From: Verrucomicrobiales bacterium
GTDB taxonomy: Bacteria > Verrucomicrobiota > Verrucomicrobiia > Verrucomicrobiales > DEV007
NCBI GenBank assembly: GCA_002708885.1
Contig: PAPL01000024.1
Span: 16,837-24,028 of the forward strand
Reading direction: 5' to 3'
Length of the DNA stretch: 7,192 nt
Shown here: in pieces, positions 6,204-7,192 of the stretch
Layout of the letters: each line of letters opens with the position of its first letter
Numbering within the stretch: position 1 is the first letter of the stretch
The notes under the pieces: model-generated
The model's database searches: none
What the model saw: only the letters and a program-made list of their open reading frames with translations
Told to the model about the DNA's origin: nothing
Program-made: the position numbers and the translations under genes

Positions 6204-7192
6204 TCATACGCCTCCGCATTGTCCTCTTTGCCGAAGAGCATGATCACAAATGACCAAGGCAGCCATTGCCTCGACCATCGGAACGGCCCGCGGTAAAACA
6301 CAAGGGTCATGTCTACCTCGCCCTTTTAGTGTTGTGTCTTCTCCTGAAGAACTGACCGTTTCCTGCTCAGTCATAATCGTAGCCGTGGGCTTAAATGCCA
6401 CCCTGAAAACAACATCCTCACCATTACTTATACCACCCTGAACACCACCCGAACGATTAGATTTGGTTCTGACACGATCCTCATCCATATAGAAAGCATC
6501 ATTATGCTCTTTGCCTGTCATTCGGACTCCGGTAAAACCCGAGCCAATCTCAAATCCCTTCGTGGCAGGCAAACTCATCATCGCCTTTGCAAGATCAGCT
6601 TCTAGCTTATCAAATACCGGATCACCTAAGCCAGAAGGGACTCCCCGTATAACACATTCGACTATTCCTCCCAATGAATTACCGTCGGATCTAGCTTCTT
6701 TGATTCGTTCGATCATTATTTCTGCAGCCTCAGAATCTCCGCAACGCACAATATTAGATTCCACATCTTCACGACTCAGAACTTCGAGATCCGCATCTCC
6801 AATAATGTCCTGAACTACCGAAACGTGTGCCACAATATCAAAACTTTGACTGAACTGCGCACGCATGACTTTATTGGCGATAGAACCGGCAGCTACACGC
6901 CCAATAGTTTCACGGGCCGAGGCTCTACCTCCTCCCTGCCAATTTCTCAAACCGTATTTCGCATCATAGGTAAAATCAGCATGAGAGGGGCGGTACTTAT
7001 GAGCCATTTCAGAATATGACTCAGGCCTCGCGTCCTTGTTTCGGACAATAACAGAAATTGGAGTTCCTAATGTCTTTCCGTCAAAAGTTCCTGAAAGAAT
7101 CTCACACCGGTCCTCCTCATCCCTCGGAGTCACGATCTCACTTTGCCCAGGACGACGACGATCGAGTTCAAGTTGAATATCTGCTTCTGAAA
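6204..7192 (-). CDS. aroC: Chorismate synthase (N-terminus cut by window edge)
   Basis: This enzyme converts 5-enolpyruvylshikimate 3-phosphate to chorismate, the last shared step of aromatic amino acid and folate precursor synthesis, using reduced FMN in the cytoplasm. The frame stays open to the right edge. The GTG at 7131-7133 is not the real start, because the codons before it read DIQLELDRRRPGQSEIV, the conserved LxRRRPGQ region. About 329 residues are visible and roughly 40 N-terminal residues (including the usual FGESHG segment) should lie outside, giving the normal family length of about 360-370. Signatures seen, counted from the GTG codon, are SHADFTYDAKYGLRNWQGGGRASARET (50-75, in two conserved blocks), GGVQGGISNGED (229-240), FKPTATI (247-253) and GRHDPCVLPRAVPMVEAMAAL (273-293). 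All appear intact. It is the first visible gene of a probable unit with the CvpA-like gene and gatB. Confidence 0.97.
   Translation of the reverse strand, partial: SEADIQLELDRRRPGQSEIVTPRDEEDRCEILSGTFDGKTLGTPISVIVRNKDARPESYSEMAHKYRPSHADFTYDAKYGLRNWQGGGRASARETIGRVAAGSIANKVMRAQFSQSFDIVAHVSVVQDIIGDADLEVLSREDVESNIVRCGDSEAAEIMIERIKEARSDGNSLGGIVECVIRGVPSGLGDPVFDKLEADLAKAMMSLPATKGFEIGSGFTGVRMTGKEHNDAFYMDEDRVRTKSNRSGGVQGGISNGEDVVFRVAFKPTATIMTEQETVSSSGEDTTLKGRGRHDPCVLPRAVPMVEAMAALVICDHALRQRGQCGGV

Noticed and set aside
7131..7133. GTG as the start of aroC
   Set aside because: The frame upstream of it encodes the conserved LDRRRPGQS region of chorismate synthase, so the gene continues past the window edge.

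Overview
The window reads as an ordinary stretch of bacterial chromosome, moderately AT-rich, carrying seven protein-coding genes. I found no RNA gene, insertion sequence, CRISPR array or prophage. Six genes lie on the minus strand and one on the plus strand. Two are cut by the window edges. The best guess for the host is a member of the Planctomycetes-Verrucomicrobia-Chlamydiae group, most likely Verrucomicrobiota. The reasons are a secreted c-type cytochrome of the type with a distal MPP motif joined to leucine-rich repeats, a secreted gluzincin-type 'peptidase MA-like' protein, and a lack of clear Shine-Dalgarno sequences. This assignment is inference, because there is no rRNA or marker-gene comparison.

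Layout, read along the minus strand from the right. aroC (chorismate synthase, N-terminus cut off at the right edge) is followed after 47 bp by a four-helix CvpA-like membrane protein with a C-terminal tail of 9-residue repeats. After 23 bp comes gatB (aspartyl/glutamyl-tRNA amidotransferase subunit B, GTG start). The close spacing suggests one housekeeping transcription unit. After a 181 bp gap with a plausible promoter comes a secreted monohaem cytochrome c with leucine-rich repeats. Its 3' end meets, tail to tail with only 3 bp between the stop codons, the single plus-strand gene, a predicted secreted zinc metallopeptidase (HELIH, then SEGMAEY). A 184 bp divergent region separates that gene from a minus-strand lipoprotein polysaccharide deacetylase with all NodB motifs. 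After 56 bp comes the N-terminal third or so of a dynamin-like P-loop GTPase with an atypical G3 region, which runs off the left edge.

Functionally, the right half is core metabolism and translation (aromatic amino acid precursor, Gln/Asn-tRNA formation). The left half is cell-envelope biology: three exported proteins (cytochrome-LRR, metallopeptidase, deacetylase) and a possible membrane-remodelling GTPase. Nothing here amounts to a convincing new multi-gene system. The items most worth a second look are the GTPase with the eroded switch region, the 9-residue repeat tail on the CvpA-like protein, and the cytochrome-LRR fusion packed against a secreted peptidase.
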